Below, in pieces: positions 1 to 10,200 of a DNA stretch of 64,000 nucleotides; position 1 is the stretch's first letter, and every line of letters starts with the position of its first letter. This DNA is from Nostoc sp. 106C (lineage in GTDB: Bacteria > Cyanobacteriota > Cyanobacteriia > Cyanobacteriales > Nostocaceae): NCBI RefSeq assembly GCF_002154725.1, contig NZ_MTAW01000087.1, positions 1 through 64,000 on the forward strand. Reading direction: 5' to 3'. Below the pieces are notes generated by a model. That model did not search any database. It had not been told where the DNA came from and saw only the letters and a list, made by a program, of their open reading frames with translations. Made by a program: the position numbers and the translations under genes.

Positions 1-12
1 ATTTCTCATGAT

Positions 13-306
13 TTATTTATCTATTTCAGGAGAATAAAAACTGGGATGCACCCCACTACCACTGACAGAATCAGGCTGAATCGTTAAGGAACCATCAAGA
101 CTAATTCCATCGCCCAAGATTGCTTGCAGTTCTAAGAATAAAATATCTAATCTACTACTCAGACTTTGTAGCGGTTGTGGAATACTTTCCGTTTCCCATC
201 CAAGATCGAGTACAAAGGAATAAAAATTTTCTTCAGAAATTAAGGCATTTTTGAGAGGTAGCAATGCCCTGCCAATTTCGACGAGTATATTTTGAAAGGT
301 ATCCAT
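13..306 (-). CDS. Short hypothetical protein, possibly a truncated N-terminus
   Basis: A 97-residue protein begins at an ATG directly downstream of the M64 peptidase gene (6-base gap), so it is probably the last gene of the same minus-strand series. It is helical-looking with leucine-rich heptad-like spacing (SLSSRLDILFLELQAILG) and no signal peptide or membrane segment. It loosely recalls the start of very large cyanobacterial proteins of the DUF6603 type, which would make it a truncated remnant, but the match is from memory and weak. I cannot assign a function. Confidence 0.5.
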   Translation of the reverse strand: MDTFQNILVEIGRALLPLKNALISEENFYSFVLDLGWETESIPQPLQSLSSRLDILFLELQAILGDGISLDGSLTIQPDSVSGSGVHPSFYSPEIDK

Positions 307-312
307 AATATT

Positions 313-2934
313 TTAGACGGGGTTTCCTGGGGGTGATCTAAAAGTTTTATTTTCGGGATATTCTTCATCTAATAAATCCAGTAAGTTAGCATTCACTCGG
401 TTAACAATGAGATACTTACAGAGAAAACAAAACTCTCCTTCTCGTGCTGAACTCTCACCAGATGACCTCATCTTACATTGACCAGCAGCACGGTAGACCT
501 TCCCAGTAAATGTTTGTGCGCCCTCATAAATTCCTAGCAATCTATAGGATTTACAGGGAGGTTTAAAGTCAGGAATGCTAACTGGATAATCTACATCTTT
601 GTTAACAATTGAAACATTAGTATCTTCATTTAAAGGGAGATGAGTAATGCTAAGTTGTTGCCTAACTTCTTTTTCTACTATGGATTTGTAATTTCCCGAT
701 GCATCTTTAAACGGAACAAATACTAATGTACCCTTTTTAAAGGTATTTTGCTGAGGAGTTTGATTTCGGCTAATTAGTGTAACAATGCCTGTAGTTTCAT
801 CTACTCCATTAATTGGTTCAATAATATCGAGATCGAGAAGATAATGAGCATTGTCTTTTTGGAGGGGGAGTTGAATCCCTGAACTGCTTGGAGTCATGTC
901 TCTCAGAGCAGCTTTGAAATTAAGTTCTTTCGCAACTCGCCAGCCACCCAGTTTATTTTTCTCGATATAAACAGTTATTGTGTTGCCACTTACTTTAGCA
1001 TCTCTAATCAAAATACTAGATGTCTGTACCCTTAGCAGGTCGAACCATTTGATTTTAGCAATATCTATCCGACGGTTTAATTTATCTTTATAGTTACTGT
1101 CAAGATTGATCTGACTTAAAGTGGTAGCGTTATCATAATCAGAGTATGTATCCGGTTGATCGCCTACAAAGTCTTCATACTCATCGGCTAGATTAAAGGA
1201 ATGTCCAAATTCATGAGCAATAGTATCAATAATATTACTCAAATTTTTTCCTGGATTTGGCATTCTCTGCATAATCTTCTTGGTTGGCGTGAATTGAGGT
1301 TGAAAGGCTAATGCTGTTCCTTGATCGACAGAGTTTGCTGTCATCGTCCGCTGATTAAAGTTAGTTCCTCCAATCATTCCATCGTTGGTAATAATGGCGA
1401 TCAAACCCCTGCTTTTGATAAATCGATTCCCAGTTGAATCTGGCAACCATTCTTGACCAACGCTAGCAGCTACCGCATTAGCATCACGAAGGGCACCAAT
1501 ATATTTCAAAATGCTATTACCTAAGTTTTTCTGATTGTACTGGTGAAGCTCGGGAGGGTGTTTCCGTGGATCGGGCGTTAGGTTACGTGACGGCTCTGCT
1601 TTAAACCAGCCATAGATTCTCCTAATCAGTTCATGAAGGCTTTGATTAGAGACATTATCGGCTGAAGGTGGGGTAAAGGTTCCATCTCCACGTACACTCA
1701 ATCGTTCCGTATCAGCATATCGAGAGCCTAAATAAAGACCAAAGAAGGTATTGCGTTCTTCTAAGATTCCAAGGGAAGTTTGCTTCTTCCAAACCTCAAT
1801 TACCTTATCCGTTGCCTTAGATGGATCGAGATTCTTTGTCAGATCGTCAGGAGCGAAGGGATCGGGAAGCAACTGGCTCGCCCATAATGTTCTAAGGGCT
1901 GCGGGAGAGCGTGATTCACCGCGTAAGGGAAGACCGACTACCTCCACCAAAACTTCTACCGTATAGTTGGTTGATGGTTGCTCTCCTGGTAATTCGCCAT
2001 TGTAAGGAATTGGAAAACCCTTTTGTAACACCGATTGCGAATTAAAGGAAATGTCTTCATCATTGACTTTAAACCCACAAGTGACTGCCTGCTGTTGGGA
2101 AGGTTCAAAAATTTTCCAAACATTAAAACTCTCTTTAAGTAAGTTGTAAGGGCTATGGCGTTTGGCATCAAACAATTTGTTGGTGGCTTCGGTTACAATC
2201 TCATCAAATTTACTCTTATCAGCGTTGGTAAATCCTTCTGGCAAAAATAAAATGTTGTGCTTCTCTGTGGCATTTCCTTTGTATCTAACTCGTTCAAGAT
2301 TTCGTTGTTTACCATAATCTACAACTTTGGCCGGGATCGTTTGCGATCCTCCTCGAAAACTTCCTGTAAGACTAACATCGCCTTCTTTTACCCCTCTTAA
2401 TCGATAGTCTTTACTATTATCTATAAGCAGTGTGGAGGGGTCACTGGAGGTCAAATCGACATAACCATGTCCTGTAATGTCACCCACGCGATCGCACTTA
2501 CCGCCAACCGCAGCAATAGGAGGATCGTCGCTAAACTGAGCGTAAATCGTGACTTGTGTATGGGGGATTTGATCGTCTTTGGGAACGGTTAAACCTGGTG
2601 TACCAAACCACCAACCTTCAAGGCGATCGTGTACTTGAATTCTTGCAACAATGTATAAAGAGTTGACACTTATATGAATAAAAGTAATGCCTAAATCTGT
2701 TGGAGTAATTAAGCCATTGGAGGCAATATTAACAACACTATTCAGCCTAGAGCCAACAGAATTATAGGGAGAGAAGTATGTAAAAATACACTGATTTGTA
2801 ACATCATTCAGATCGTAGCTTAATTTATTTTGGGCAATTTGTCTTTGATAAACTGTAATCTTCAATTGTTTAGTTGGATCGATATTTCTAACTACATGAA
2901 GATCGCAGTGCGGGAATATTATAAGGTCTGACAT
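313..2934 (-). CDS. M64-type (IgA peptidase-like) zinc metallopeptidase
   Basis: An 873-residue protein. A zinc-peptidase signature TIAHEFGHSFNLADEYED places the HExxH motif at H574-H578, followed by the D/E pair expected for the third ligand region. About 230-280 residues in, the block HNILFLPEGFT...FNVWKIFEP is the characteristic entry to the M64 (IgA-specific metallo-endopeptidase) fold. The first ~220 residues are beta-rich and may be an Ig-like or substrate-binding region. No obvious signal peptide is present at the ATG, which is odd for an extracellular protease and suggests export by another route or with a partner. It lies downstream of a hemopexin-repeat peptidase and an SpvB-like fragment, a context like toxin-complex loci. 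Family assignment is fairly secure; substrate is unknown. Confidence 0.8.
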   Translation of the reverse strand: MSDLIIFPHCDLHVVRNIDPTKQLKITVYQRQIAQNKLSYDLNDVTNQCIFTYFSPYNSVGSRLNSVVNIASNGLITPTDLGITFIHISVNSLYIVARIQVHDRLEGWWFGTPGLTVPKDDQIPHTQVTIYAQFSDDPPIAAVGGKCDRVGDITGHGYVDLTSSDPSTLLIDNSKDYRLRGVKEGDVSLTGSFRGGSQTIPAKVVDYGKQRNLERVRYKGNATEKHNILFLPEGFTNADKSKFDEIVTEATNKLFDAKRHSPYNLLKESFNVWKIFEPSQQQAVTCGFKVNDEDISFNSQSVLQKGFPIPYNGELPGEQPSTNYTVEVLVEVVGLPLRGESRSPAALRTLWASQLLPDPFAPDDLTKNLDPSKATDKVIEVWKKQTSLGILEERNTFFGLYLGSRYADTERLSVRGDGTFTPPSADNVSNQSLHELIRRIYGWFKAEPSRNLTPDPRKHPPELHQYNQKNLGNSILKYIGALRDANAVAASVGQEWLPDSTGNRFIKSRGLIAIITNDGMIGGTNFNQRTMTANSVDQGTALAFQPQFTPTKKIMQRMPNPGKNLSNIIDTIAHEFGHSFNLADEYEDFVGDQPDTYSDYDNATTLSQINLDSNYKDKLNRRIDIAKIKWFDLLRVQTSSILIRDAKVSGNTITVYIEKNKLGGWRVAKELNFKAALRDMTPSSSGIQLPLQKDNAHYLLDLDIIEPINGVDETTGIVTLISRNQTPQQNTFKKGTLVFVPFKDASGNYKSIVEKEVRQQLSITHLPLNEDTNVSIVNKDVDYPVSIPDFKPPCKSYRLLGIYEGAQTFTGKVYRAAGQCKMRSSGESSAREGEFCFLCKYLIVNRVNANLLDLLDEEYPENKTFRSPPGNPV

Positions 2935-3007
2935 CTTCGTATTGTTTCTCTATCAACTATTATTGGCTTTAAAATTGGCTTTGATCGAGCTTAAAATTCG
3001 CTAAACA

Positions 3008-4333
3008 TTAAATCCTTGTAGCTCCGACTTGCATATGAATGTGATCTTGATGGTGCGATCTTAGATTGTCTCCCAGCACATCAATATAATCTGGATGAAT
3101 CACGAACCCACCAACATCGCCGATATCTTTCGGCGGACATCGATTTGCCGAACCAATGCCATTACACTCACATTCAAAAGTTCCAAACCGAAACACCGTC
3201 TGAAATAAACTATAAGCAAGGGGGTCTGCAACAGGATCTAACCATAAAGAGACACCAGATATGACAGGCTTATTACCCCAATCACGAACAACTTTCCGCT
3301 CAAACAAGACCCCATCAACAGTCCCATCAATACCAGAAAAATCGATCGCCCGACCTTGATTGTGAGAATCTGTTGGTGGATCACTCTCACTACCAATACC
3401 AAGATGTCGAATTGCCTGTATATCGGGCTTTGAGGCATTTACCCAACGAGCCAATCGATAAAGTGCAATCAGCATCCGTTGGTCCACATTGTTAATTAGG
3501 ACGGCAGTAGCATCATCCTTATAAATAAAATTGATGCCATTAATATTGGCTCGCTTAACTACAACCCTTGTCGTTGGACTAGGAGACGTAATACCTGTTT
3601 TCCAACTTCCCACATAGGGAGTCTGCGTAGCACTGAGTGTAGACTTGCCATTCTCAATCAGATACCCCATCACCGAGTTGGCTTGATTCACTGTCAAATC
3701 ACGAGCAGCCGTCCATATCCCTGACGGCACAAGATCGAGTACTAACTGGCTTATCAACCCGCTCTCATCCACGCGATCGCTTTCCAGATCGTAGCGTCGG
3801 TACTCATCACCCTTAAAAAAGTAAGCTTTCGTTCCACCTTGATAGAGAACCCCATCAAGGTCGGCAGGCCAAACACCATTCCAGTTAGAAGCAATGGCTT
3901 TGGGATAGTCAGGATCTGCCCGATCAAACGTAATATCGTACCGCAGATACTCAGGACCGCGAAAGAAGTAAACTTTACCATTCCCCCAGTTCACCGCAGC
4001 ATCAATTTTTGTCGTAGTCCAATCATTAGGTAAACCTGGCCATCTACCTGCAATTTTTGTCGGTGGATTTGGCGGTAAGTACTCAGGCTCGACCTTATTT
4101 AGTCCGATATCAAATTTCACATACTCATCGCCATAGAACAAGTAAACCTTCCCAAAACCCCAATTGATTGCTACATCGGGGGCAGTGGCACGCAAACCAG
4201 GCCAATTAGTTGGAGCGATTGGTAGCGCAGCTTGGCCCAACGCACCCGACTGGAAATCGTATCGGATGTAATTCGTTCCCTGAAACAGGTACACTTTACC
4301 ATTTTGCCACGCGAGGGGAGATTTAATAGGCAT
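3008..4333 (-). CDS. Hemopexin-repeat protein with C-terminal M15-like peptidase domain
   Basis: I start this at the ATG at 4333 because GGAG lies 8 bases upstream; a TTG 24 bases earlier has no ribosome site. The N-terminal ~210 residues hold four hemopexin repeats (GKVYLFQGTNYIRYD, GKVYLFYGDEYVKFD, GKVYFFRGPEYLRYD, TKAYFFKGDEYRRYD), enough for one four-bladed propeller. The C-terminal ~170 residues contain SHNQGRAIDFSG and DHIHMQVG, matching the HxxxxxxD and HxH zinc ligands of M15-type D-Ala-D-Ala peptidases. The combination suggests a binding propeller that delivers a peptidoglycan or peptide hydrolase. It is co-oriented with the M64 peptidase and the SpvB-like fragment. Hemopexin repeats are certain; the peptidase role is inferred from the ligand pattern. 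Confidence 0.8.
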   Translation of the reverse strand: MPIKSPLAWQNGKVYLFQGTNYIRYDFQSGALGQAALPIAPTNWPGLRATAPDVAINWGFGKVYLFYGDEYVKFDIGLNKVEPEYLPPNPPTKIAGRWPGLPNDWTTTKIDAAVNWGNGKVYFFRGPEYLRYDITFDRADPDYPKAIASNWNGVWPADLDGVLYQGGTKAYFFKGDEYRRYDLESDRVDESGLISQLVLDLVPSGIWTAARDLTVNQANSVMGYLIENGKSTLSATQTPYVGSWKTGITSPSPTTRVVVKRANINGINFIYKDDATAVLINNVDQRMLIALYRLARWVNASKPDIQAIRHLGIGSESDPPTDSHNQGRAIDFSGIDGTVDGVLFERKVVRDWGNKPVISGVSLWLDPVADPLAYSLFQTVFRFGTFECECNGIGSANRCPPKDIGDVGGFVIHPDYIDVLGDNLRSHHQDHIHMQVGATRI

Positions 4334-4440
4334 CTGTAAAACTCCAGGAAGCAACAAATTAAGGAGTACAACAATTTCAGATCAACAACCATACGGCTGC
4401 GCGTCGCCAAATAAGCTTCAGCCGGAGTATCGCCTCGCGA

Positions 4441-4704
4441 TCACCAACCACGAGGGCAAGCAATTTGAGTTTGACGCTGGGACTGCCCAAAATCATCTTC
4501 ACACGCCCTATTTCCGTTTCCGGTATAAAGCAGGTTCAGTTGAGGTTGAAATCCATTGCGCCCTGGCGGAAGGGCGATAGGAACGGTAAAGTTGCTAGTC
4601 CCTATGTGCAAATCAGGTGAAAACTTTTCTTTCATGCCGTGAAGCGATCCACCTCCTTTAGGCAAGGAGATAACTTGGCTTGAGACACCTGATTTACCAC
4701 TCAT
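4441..4704 (-). pseudogene. Truncated SpvB/TcB-like (toxin-complex) N-terminal fragment
   Basis: The 87-codon ORF opens with VISLPKGGGSLHGMKEKF, then TSNFTVPIALPPGRNGFQPQ and LNLLYTGNGN, the standard opening of SpvB and Tc-toxin B-subunit proteins, which are normally over 1000 residues. After the GNGN segment the reading no longer resembles the family and stops after about 25 residues, so this is the stump left by a deletion that joined it to the region just upstream of the hemopexin gene. It has its own ATG. It is probably inactive, but it shows that the neighbouring hemopexin and M64 genes once formed part of a toxin-complex-like locus. Confidence 0.7.
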
Positions 4705-5369
4705 AAATACCTCATTGGAGCAGTGCTGTGCAAGTTTTAGCCTAAAAAGGCAACTCAGACATATTTAGCCATGAAAAATTTAGCTTGTATAGCCCGAATT
4801 TATTACAGTTCTCAAATCTGTAAATTGCTAAAAGCCCAACTCAGCCTAGTTGTTAAATCAATTGAGGGGTTGCGAAAAATTACAGATTTTCTCCCGATAC
4901 GATTGCTTGTAATTCAGCCTATATAAGCCTTGTGACAAGCTAATAATATCTGTTACTATAAATCCAAATTATAGTAGTTTATTTAACAACAAAGTTAGCT
5001 ATTTTTGTCAATTAAGTTCAAAAAACGTAATAAAATCTGTTGCCATTCTACCTAGTCTTAAATTCCATACAGAGGTTAAGAAACTTAATTGATGGCTAAG
5101 ATTAAATTTTAATAACCGTTAATATAAAATGCTTTAATCTTGCTTCAAAGATAAAAAAAGTTTAATTAGTATACAGTAACCCTCATAAGTATTTTTACTT
5201 ACGCTATAGCTTTTAATGCACTATAACGATTACTCAAGTTTTAGGGTGCTAGCAAAGAAATTTAGTGAACAAATTAATACTTTCAATACTAGTCAAAAGT
5301 AAACTTCATATCAAATTAAACTGACGTGATTGTTAAACAAAAGAGCGTCCCAGTTTCTTGCTGATAACA
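4705..5369. other. Intergenic stretch without recognised genes
   Basis: About 665 AT-rich bases between the SpvB-like stump and the end of the decayed ParB-family gene. I see no open frame with protein-like content, no RNA gene and no strong inverted repeat. It may hold the promoter of the minus-strand toxin-like genes, but no convincing motif stands out. Confidence 0.5.
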
Positions 5370-5401
5370 TCAATCTTCTGTACTTAGCAGCCCTTGCAGT
5401 A

Positions 5402-5410
5402 GACCCGTCC
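5402..5410 (+). repeat. Left terminal inverted repeat of the IS
   Basis: GACCCGTCC, exact inverse of the right end, with partial matching continuing inward (T/A-rich). Preceded by TA. Confidence 0.8.
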
Positions 5411-5565
5411 TAAAACTTGCAAGCCAATATTTACATGGCTTTGAGACCAATCCTTGCAGATTCTCTTTAAACGTAACAATGAGGGTTTGATATCGTTAGT
5501 GATAGTTTAGAGCCGAAAAATGAAGTTATGCATTCAAGGCAATCGGTAATTGTTATTAATGATAA

Positions 5566-6465
5566 TTACCTCGTTAAAACTAAAGTACTAATTCGTAGCC
5601 TCACCAACCCGCAAACTGTTAAAATTATTTCTTTATAGATATTTGAGTGCAGCCCAAACCTTTGTGAAGTTATTTTAAAAATTCTCACGAGCCTGATTAA
5701 ATGTTCTATAAATATACGTTTACTTGAGAGAATTTTATTTTCTGTTTTTTGTTGCTCGGTTAGTTGCTGTTTTCTTTTTTTCTTATGAGGAGTCGTAATA
5801 TTTTGACCACCTTGATATCCTTTATCTCCTGAGAATTTTTGTTCAGAATCAAATTTTTTCTGTTGTTCCCTAAATAAATTGATGTCTGATGTTGGACCAG
5901 GAAATCCTACTGCTACATCAATAATATCTTTGCCATTTGGCAGACCTACTAATTGACTTTTTAAAGTATGTTGTTTTTTCTTTCCTGAATAAAACTTTTT
6001 TTGTTCTTCCTTGTCAGATGGTCTATCGATAGGCTGTTCTAGGCTATCAACTAAGAGTTGAAAATTCGTCAATATTTCTTGTACAATCAGAAAATCTCCT
6101 TCTTGACCCTCCATCTGTTCTAGTAAACTTGATGGCAGAATTCTGCGGATGATTTTTCTCCAGTAATGAAAAGTAACATGGGCTTCACTTTTAGATACAC
6201 CAAACAACATCCCTAGTATTTCAAAGGTTGGTATCTGTCTTAAATAAAATAGGCATAGACATATTTGCTCGGAAGTTGATAATATTTCTTGCCGTCCTCC
6301 CCCAGGATAATTAATCCTGATTTTTTGCTTTTCTTTTTCCTTCTGGATTTTTATATGTTCTTTTAAAGCTAATTGAAGTAACGCTTGAAACTGTTCGTGA
6401 CTAATGCCCAAAATCTGTTTTGTTCTCGATGGGTATTTTTGGATATAATCGAAGACAATACACAT
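5566..6465 (-). CDS. IS5-family (DDE_Tnp_4 / HARBI1-like) transposase
   Basis: A 299-residue transposase. An N-terminal helix-turn-helix region (EILGMLFGVSKSEAHVTFHYW, read in two parts around residues 80-105) precedes an RNase H-like DDE core: DSLEQPIDRP gives the first Asp, GPTSDINLFRE the second, SGDKGYQG the typical motif between, and SSKRIFIEHLIR the final Glu. The SKSEAH element and GDKGYQG are typical of the DDE_Tnp_4 group. Length is normal and no frameshift is seen, so the element may be active. It starts with an ATG and occupies most of the IS. Confidence 0.85.
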   Translation of the reverse strand: MCIVFDYIQKYPSRTKQILGISHEQFQALLQLALKEHIKIQKEKEKQKIRINYPGGGRQEILSTSEQICLCLFYLRQIPTFEILGMLFGVSKSEAHVTFHYWRKIIRRILPSSLLEQMEGQEGDFLIVQEILTNFQLLVDSLEQPIDRPSDKEEQKKFYSGKKKQHTLKSQLVGLPNGKDIIDVAVGFPGPTSDINLFREQQKKFDSEQKFSGDKGYQGGQNITTPHKKKRKQQLTEQQKTENKILSSKRIFIEHLIRLVRIFKITSQRFGLHSNIYKEIILTVCGLVRLRISTLVLTR

Positions 6466-6531
6466 TTTAAATCAGAGTGGTAGACTTCCAATTTTACTTT
6501 CTACCACTTTTTTGTGCCTAGATTATATTTT

Positions 6532-6540
6532 GGACGGGTC
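6532..6540 (-). repeat. Right terminal inverted repeat of the IS
   Basis: GGACGGGTC, exact inverse of the left end. Followed by TA. Confidence 0.8.
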
Positions 6541-6882
6541 TAGTTCTGCCAGCAAAGATTTCAACTTTTCTTGTTTATCAGGATTAGACCACACCTTAGC
6601 CTTTTTGACTTTTTTGTAAGTCTTGTCTAAAAGTTTTTGCAAATCTCCACTTTCAGTAGGCGGTTGTAAGGCTTTTACTTGCTCTCGAATTTGGCTTAAT
6701 GATAATGAATGCTCGATTGTAGCTTCTCAAAGCTCCATGCGTTCAGAATCTGATGAAACCTTATCTATCTCTCTTACTTTGGTATATTCAATTTGCCCAG
6801 AGCGGAGAGCCTCTAATATATCAATGGCTTGAATGCTTATTTCAGATAAAGCCTACGCATTGTCAATTTCAACCAGTTCCTT

Positions 6883-7206
6883 TCTACCTCAACTGCAAAC
6901 ATAACCACAATGGCAAACATAAAAAATATTACTACTGATTCAGAGTTAAGCAATAAACAATCAAAAGTTTTGTATATTTTTTTACTGCTTAAATTTTGAG
7001 GCTAGACTAAACTAAGTCTTTAAAAACTATTTTTCAAGTAAAAATTATATTTTAATGTATAAAAAGTTATATTTATTTTGTAGATAGAAATTAGAAATTT
7101 GTTGAATAGATTACCGATAAAAAGAAAGTAAAATTAAACTCTACGGGTATTTTAGTGCCAAAAAGCAAAAATTTATATTGAATTTTATAAGTTTAATTGT
7201 TTATAT
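6883..7206. other. AT-rich region between the ParB remnant and the polymerase-like gene
   Basis: About 320 bases. On the minus strand the first part shows only stop-interrupted sequence upstream of the ParB-like reading. The remainder is very AT-rich and must carry the promoter of the plus-strand gene at 7207, but I see no clear -35/-10 pair and no good ribosome site before its ATG. Confidence 0.45.
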
Positions 7207-10200
7207 ATGACAATTCAAGCTAAACATTTTGACACTAGATTAAATCAATGGATTCATACAGATGGTAATACAAATAATCCAGATTCGCTGTTAAAAGAAG
7301 AACTTAATAATACTCTACTAGAATATTTCTTTCCTAGTGTAAACTTTTCGTTCGGGCATATGGACGAAAAGTCTACTGTGGAAGAATTAATTAATCACCC
7401 TGAAGGTCATAAATTATTACTATCGTCAAAAACTCGATTGTTATATGGCCTCGAAGAATGTCTAGATACAATTAGGCAATTATGCCCTGATAACAAAGAT
7501 AGAGGTGCTTACGGGTCTATCTTTCTTGGTTCATGTAGAAATGCTGTCAATAAAGAGTTAAACATCCTAATAGTTGATGATAATAATGGTGAAAATGGCG
7601 GTATTATCAGTAATGACCAAGCATATCGGTTAACAGGAGACTGTTACGGACAGATATCAAAAGACCTGTATCATGAATTAACTAAGCATCAAAAAGGTGA
7701 TAAATATCGAGTAATTCAGCACCGCTTCGGTTGGACTGATCGAGACGGAGATGATCGGAAATACCGTTTTGGTAAAGGTACACTACGCCCTGCTAACCTT
7801 GAGCAAATCCTCAATTATCAAAACTCGAATAACTCAACTAAAATCGATCTAATTCTTCCCTTATCTGCGTTCAAGGGAACTGATAAAGACAATCCTAATG
7901 GCCCGACTAAGCCTCAAATTCAACCTGGATTGTACCGACAAAATATCTGGCTAGGTGAAAAATCACAATCTGAACTCGGCAAGACAGCTATATCGCAGTT
8001 ACTCGCTTCATTCCCTAACGGACTGAAAGACTTTACTGAACAGCTAGAACTTGAAGCCAAAAAGCTTAAAGAAGCACAGGATGATCCTCGGCAGCTTGCA
8101 CAACTTTACTGCGAAAAGTACGAGAAACGGAAAGCTTTTTTAGAAGAACAAGCAACCACACTAGAAGAACAAGCAACAGAAGATCCAACAGTAGCAGAAG
8201 AATTAGAAACTTTGCACGATCGCATTGCTACTGACTCGTTTATTTACAAACTTATCAAAGCTGACCTGCAAGGAGAGGGACAACTTCTCGAAACTGAGAA
8301 AGTACAGCGCGAACTCGCCCGGTTCGTCCAGAACGAGTGGAAAGAAATCGCCATCGGCAAGACGTTAACGTTTGAGCGAGCAATGGTCATCCCCTCCAAA
8401 GACCTGCAAAATGGGGAAATTTCCATACCGCATTATCAAGACGGGGAAGAAGTTCTCAACTTCCGCTCCCCTTTCCTCAACTCAAATGGTCTGTGCGTCT
8501 CAACTAACAAAATTGTAGAAGATATCCTGGGGCCTGATGGCCAACCTCTCGCTGGTGCGATCGCTGTCTCGGATGAAACAAGCGATCGCATTTACAACCG
8601 CCTCAATGAGCAAATTAAATCTATCCTGCCAGAAGCTCAAGGAAAAAATATCCAGTTAGAAGGTATTGAAAACTACTTAAATCAAAGTATCAGTAAGCTC
8701 GAAACTCAAGATAAAATCGAGTTTACTAACAAATTTAATCAGTATATTTTAGAGCTAAAATCAGCTGGTTATGAATTAGAGATTCTGCCTCAAGAGTCCG
8801 AACAAGAGCGCCAGGCACGCGATTACGATGGTGATTGTATCGGCTTCGAGCGGGCAACCAAGTATCCCAACCTCACCACCGAAGCAAAGGAGCGTAACCT
8901 TCCTGAAAACGCCTACGCTCCAACTGTCAAACTTAAAAAACAATCTTTTTATCAAGAAGATGGCAGCCAGCCAGAATTTGAGGAAATCGCCATCCACATG
9001 AGCGATGGCATTAGTGTGGGTGTTATCAACAATCACCTTACCTCAATCGAGGCTTTAGAGTCTGAAATTACGATTCTGAAAAACTTTGGTAGCGAGAAAG
9101 ACTCAATTGAGTACGTACAGCAGGTAGCCAAACACTACGAAGATTTATTCAAAACAGAAGCCTGGGCAAAATCCAAGGGTATTGAAGGGAAGGAGATTCC
9201 GAGCAAGTATCGTAGTTACATGGAAGAGTTCATCAAAACTGTTCGACAAGAACCCGCCAATACACTAGTGGCGATGAACATTAATACCCAAATGTACCGT
9301 GAAATGATTGCCGAGGCAGCATTTCAAAATCAAATTGCAGTTGACCTTTTTAAGAGTGCCAAAAAACCTGAAATTGAAATTATTCGCAATAATAGTCGGA
9401 TTCTTCACCGTGAAGTCAACTATATTAAGGATAAGAAGAAAGATGTCTATATTGACAATATAATTCAACCGACGGGATACTCACCTGTTGAGTTACTAAT
9501 TGCTCAAACCAATCAGTATTTTGAAAAAGCTCGCCTCGAATCGCGTGAAATCGTTCAATTTCAAGCTTTATTTAAAGGGGTTGAATTTTCTCACGAACAG
9601 CGATTAAGAGCTACCCTCATCAAAAAAGAATTCGACAAATCATTCAACCGAGCAAGTGAGCTATCTAAACAAAAAGAAACTGAAAAAGGGCCATCTGCAA
9701 ATATTACCCTTGCTAATGGTAATCAAGTAAGTATAACTAATCTTCTACAGTATGATAATGAATTTATCTGGAAAGCTAACACAGTTACGATAAAAGTATC
9801 AGAAATATCCGAAGATAAGCGCAACAATAACCACCCGCATAAATATTTAGTTTATGCTCAAATTAACGATGAAACTGAGAATGGTAAACCCAAGTTTAGA
9901 AAATTAGGAACACTGGCAAGGGAGCAAGAAAATAAACTCGAAGAAATAGGAATTACACTTGGGCAAGAAGTAAAATCTAACAAAATATTGTTCCAGCCTG
10001 AATTAAGCGAAGGTCAAATTAAACTTCTTTACCAAAAAGCTTACCAGATAGCAGAGGAATTTTATAATTCGATTCCAGAAGACCAAAAGCTAACAATGGC
10101 AGCTGCCACCTGGGCAGTATCAACTACTCGTGAGAATAGTAATGATAAAAGTAGCGATCGCCAAAATAAAGTTTCTAATTTCGCCTTTGCTGCCTTTCCT

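Larger units (their letters stand above)
5402..6540 (-). mobile_element. Complete IS5-type insertion sequence (about 1.14 kb)
   Basis: The element begins GACCCGTCC (5402-5410) and ends with the inverse GGACGGGTC (6532-6540). It is flanked by TA on both sides (5400-5401 and 6541-6542), consistent with a TA target duplication. It contains one transposase gene with an intact DDE set. It sits inside a ParB-family pseudogene whose frame resumes across the insertion, which independently fixes the boundaries. One copy only is visible in the window. Confidence 0.85.
5370..6882 (-). pseudogene. Decayed ParB/Spo0J-family partition gene split by an IS
   Basis: Reading the minus strand from 6882, one frame gives KELVEIDNA, ALSEISIQAIDILEAL, RSGQIEYTKVREIDKV and SLSLSQIREQVKALQPP, the helix-turn-helix and linker pattern of plasmid ParB proteins. 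The frame carries a TAG at 6853-6855 and a TGA at 6727-6729, then runs to 6541 where the insertion sequence begins. Removing the IS and one copy of the TA target restores the frame, which continues for ELLQGLLSTED and ends at a TGA at 5370-5372. The N-terminal nuclease-like domain is missing; stops appear further upstream. The gene was thus already decaying or decayed together with the insertion. A separate ParB-domain gene at 25404-26609 may serve the plasmid now. Confidence 0.7.

Noticed and set aside
5402-6540. One end of a composite transposon
   Set aside because: Only one copy of the IS is present and its TA target duplication joins directly across it.
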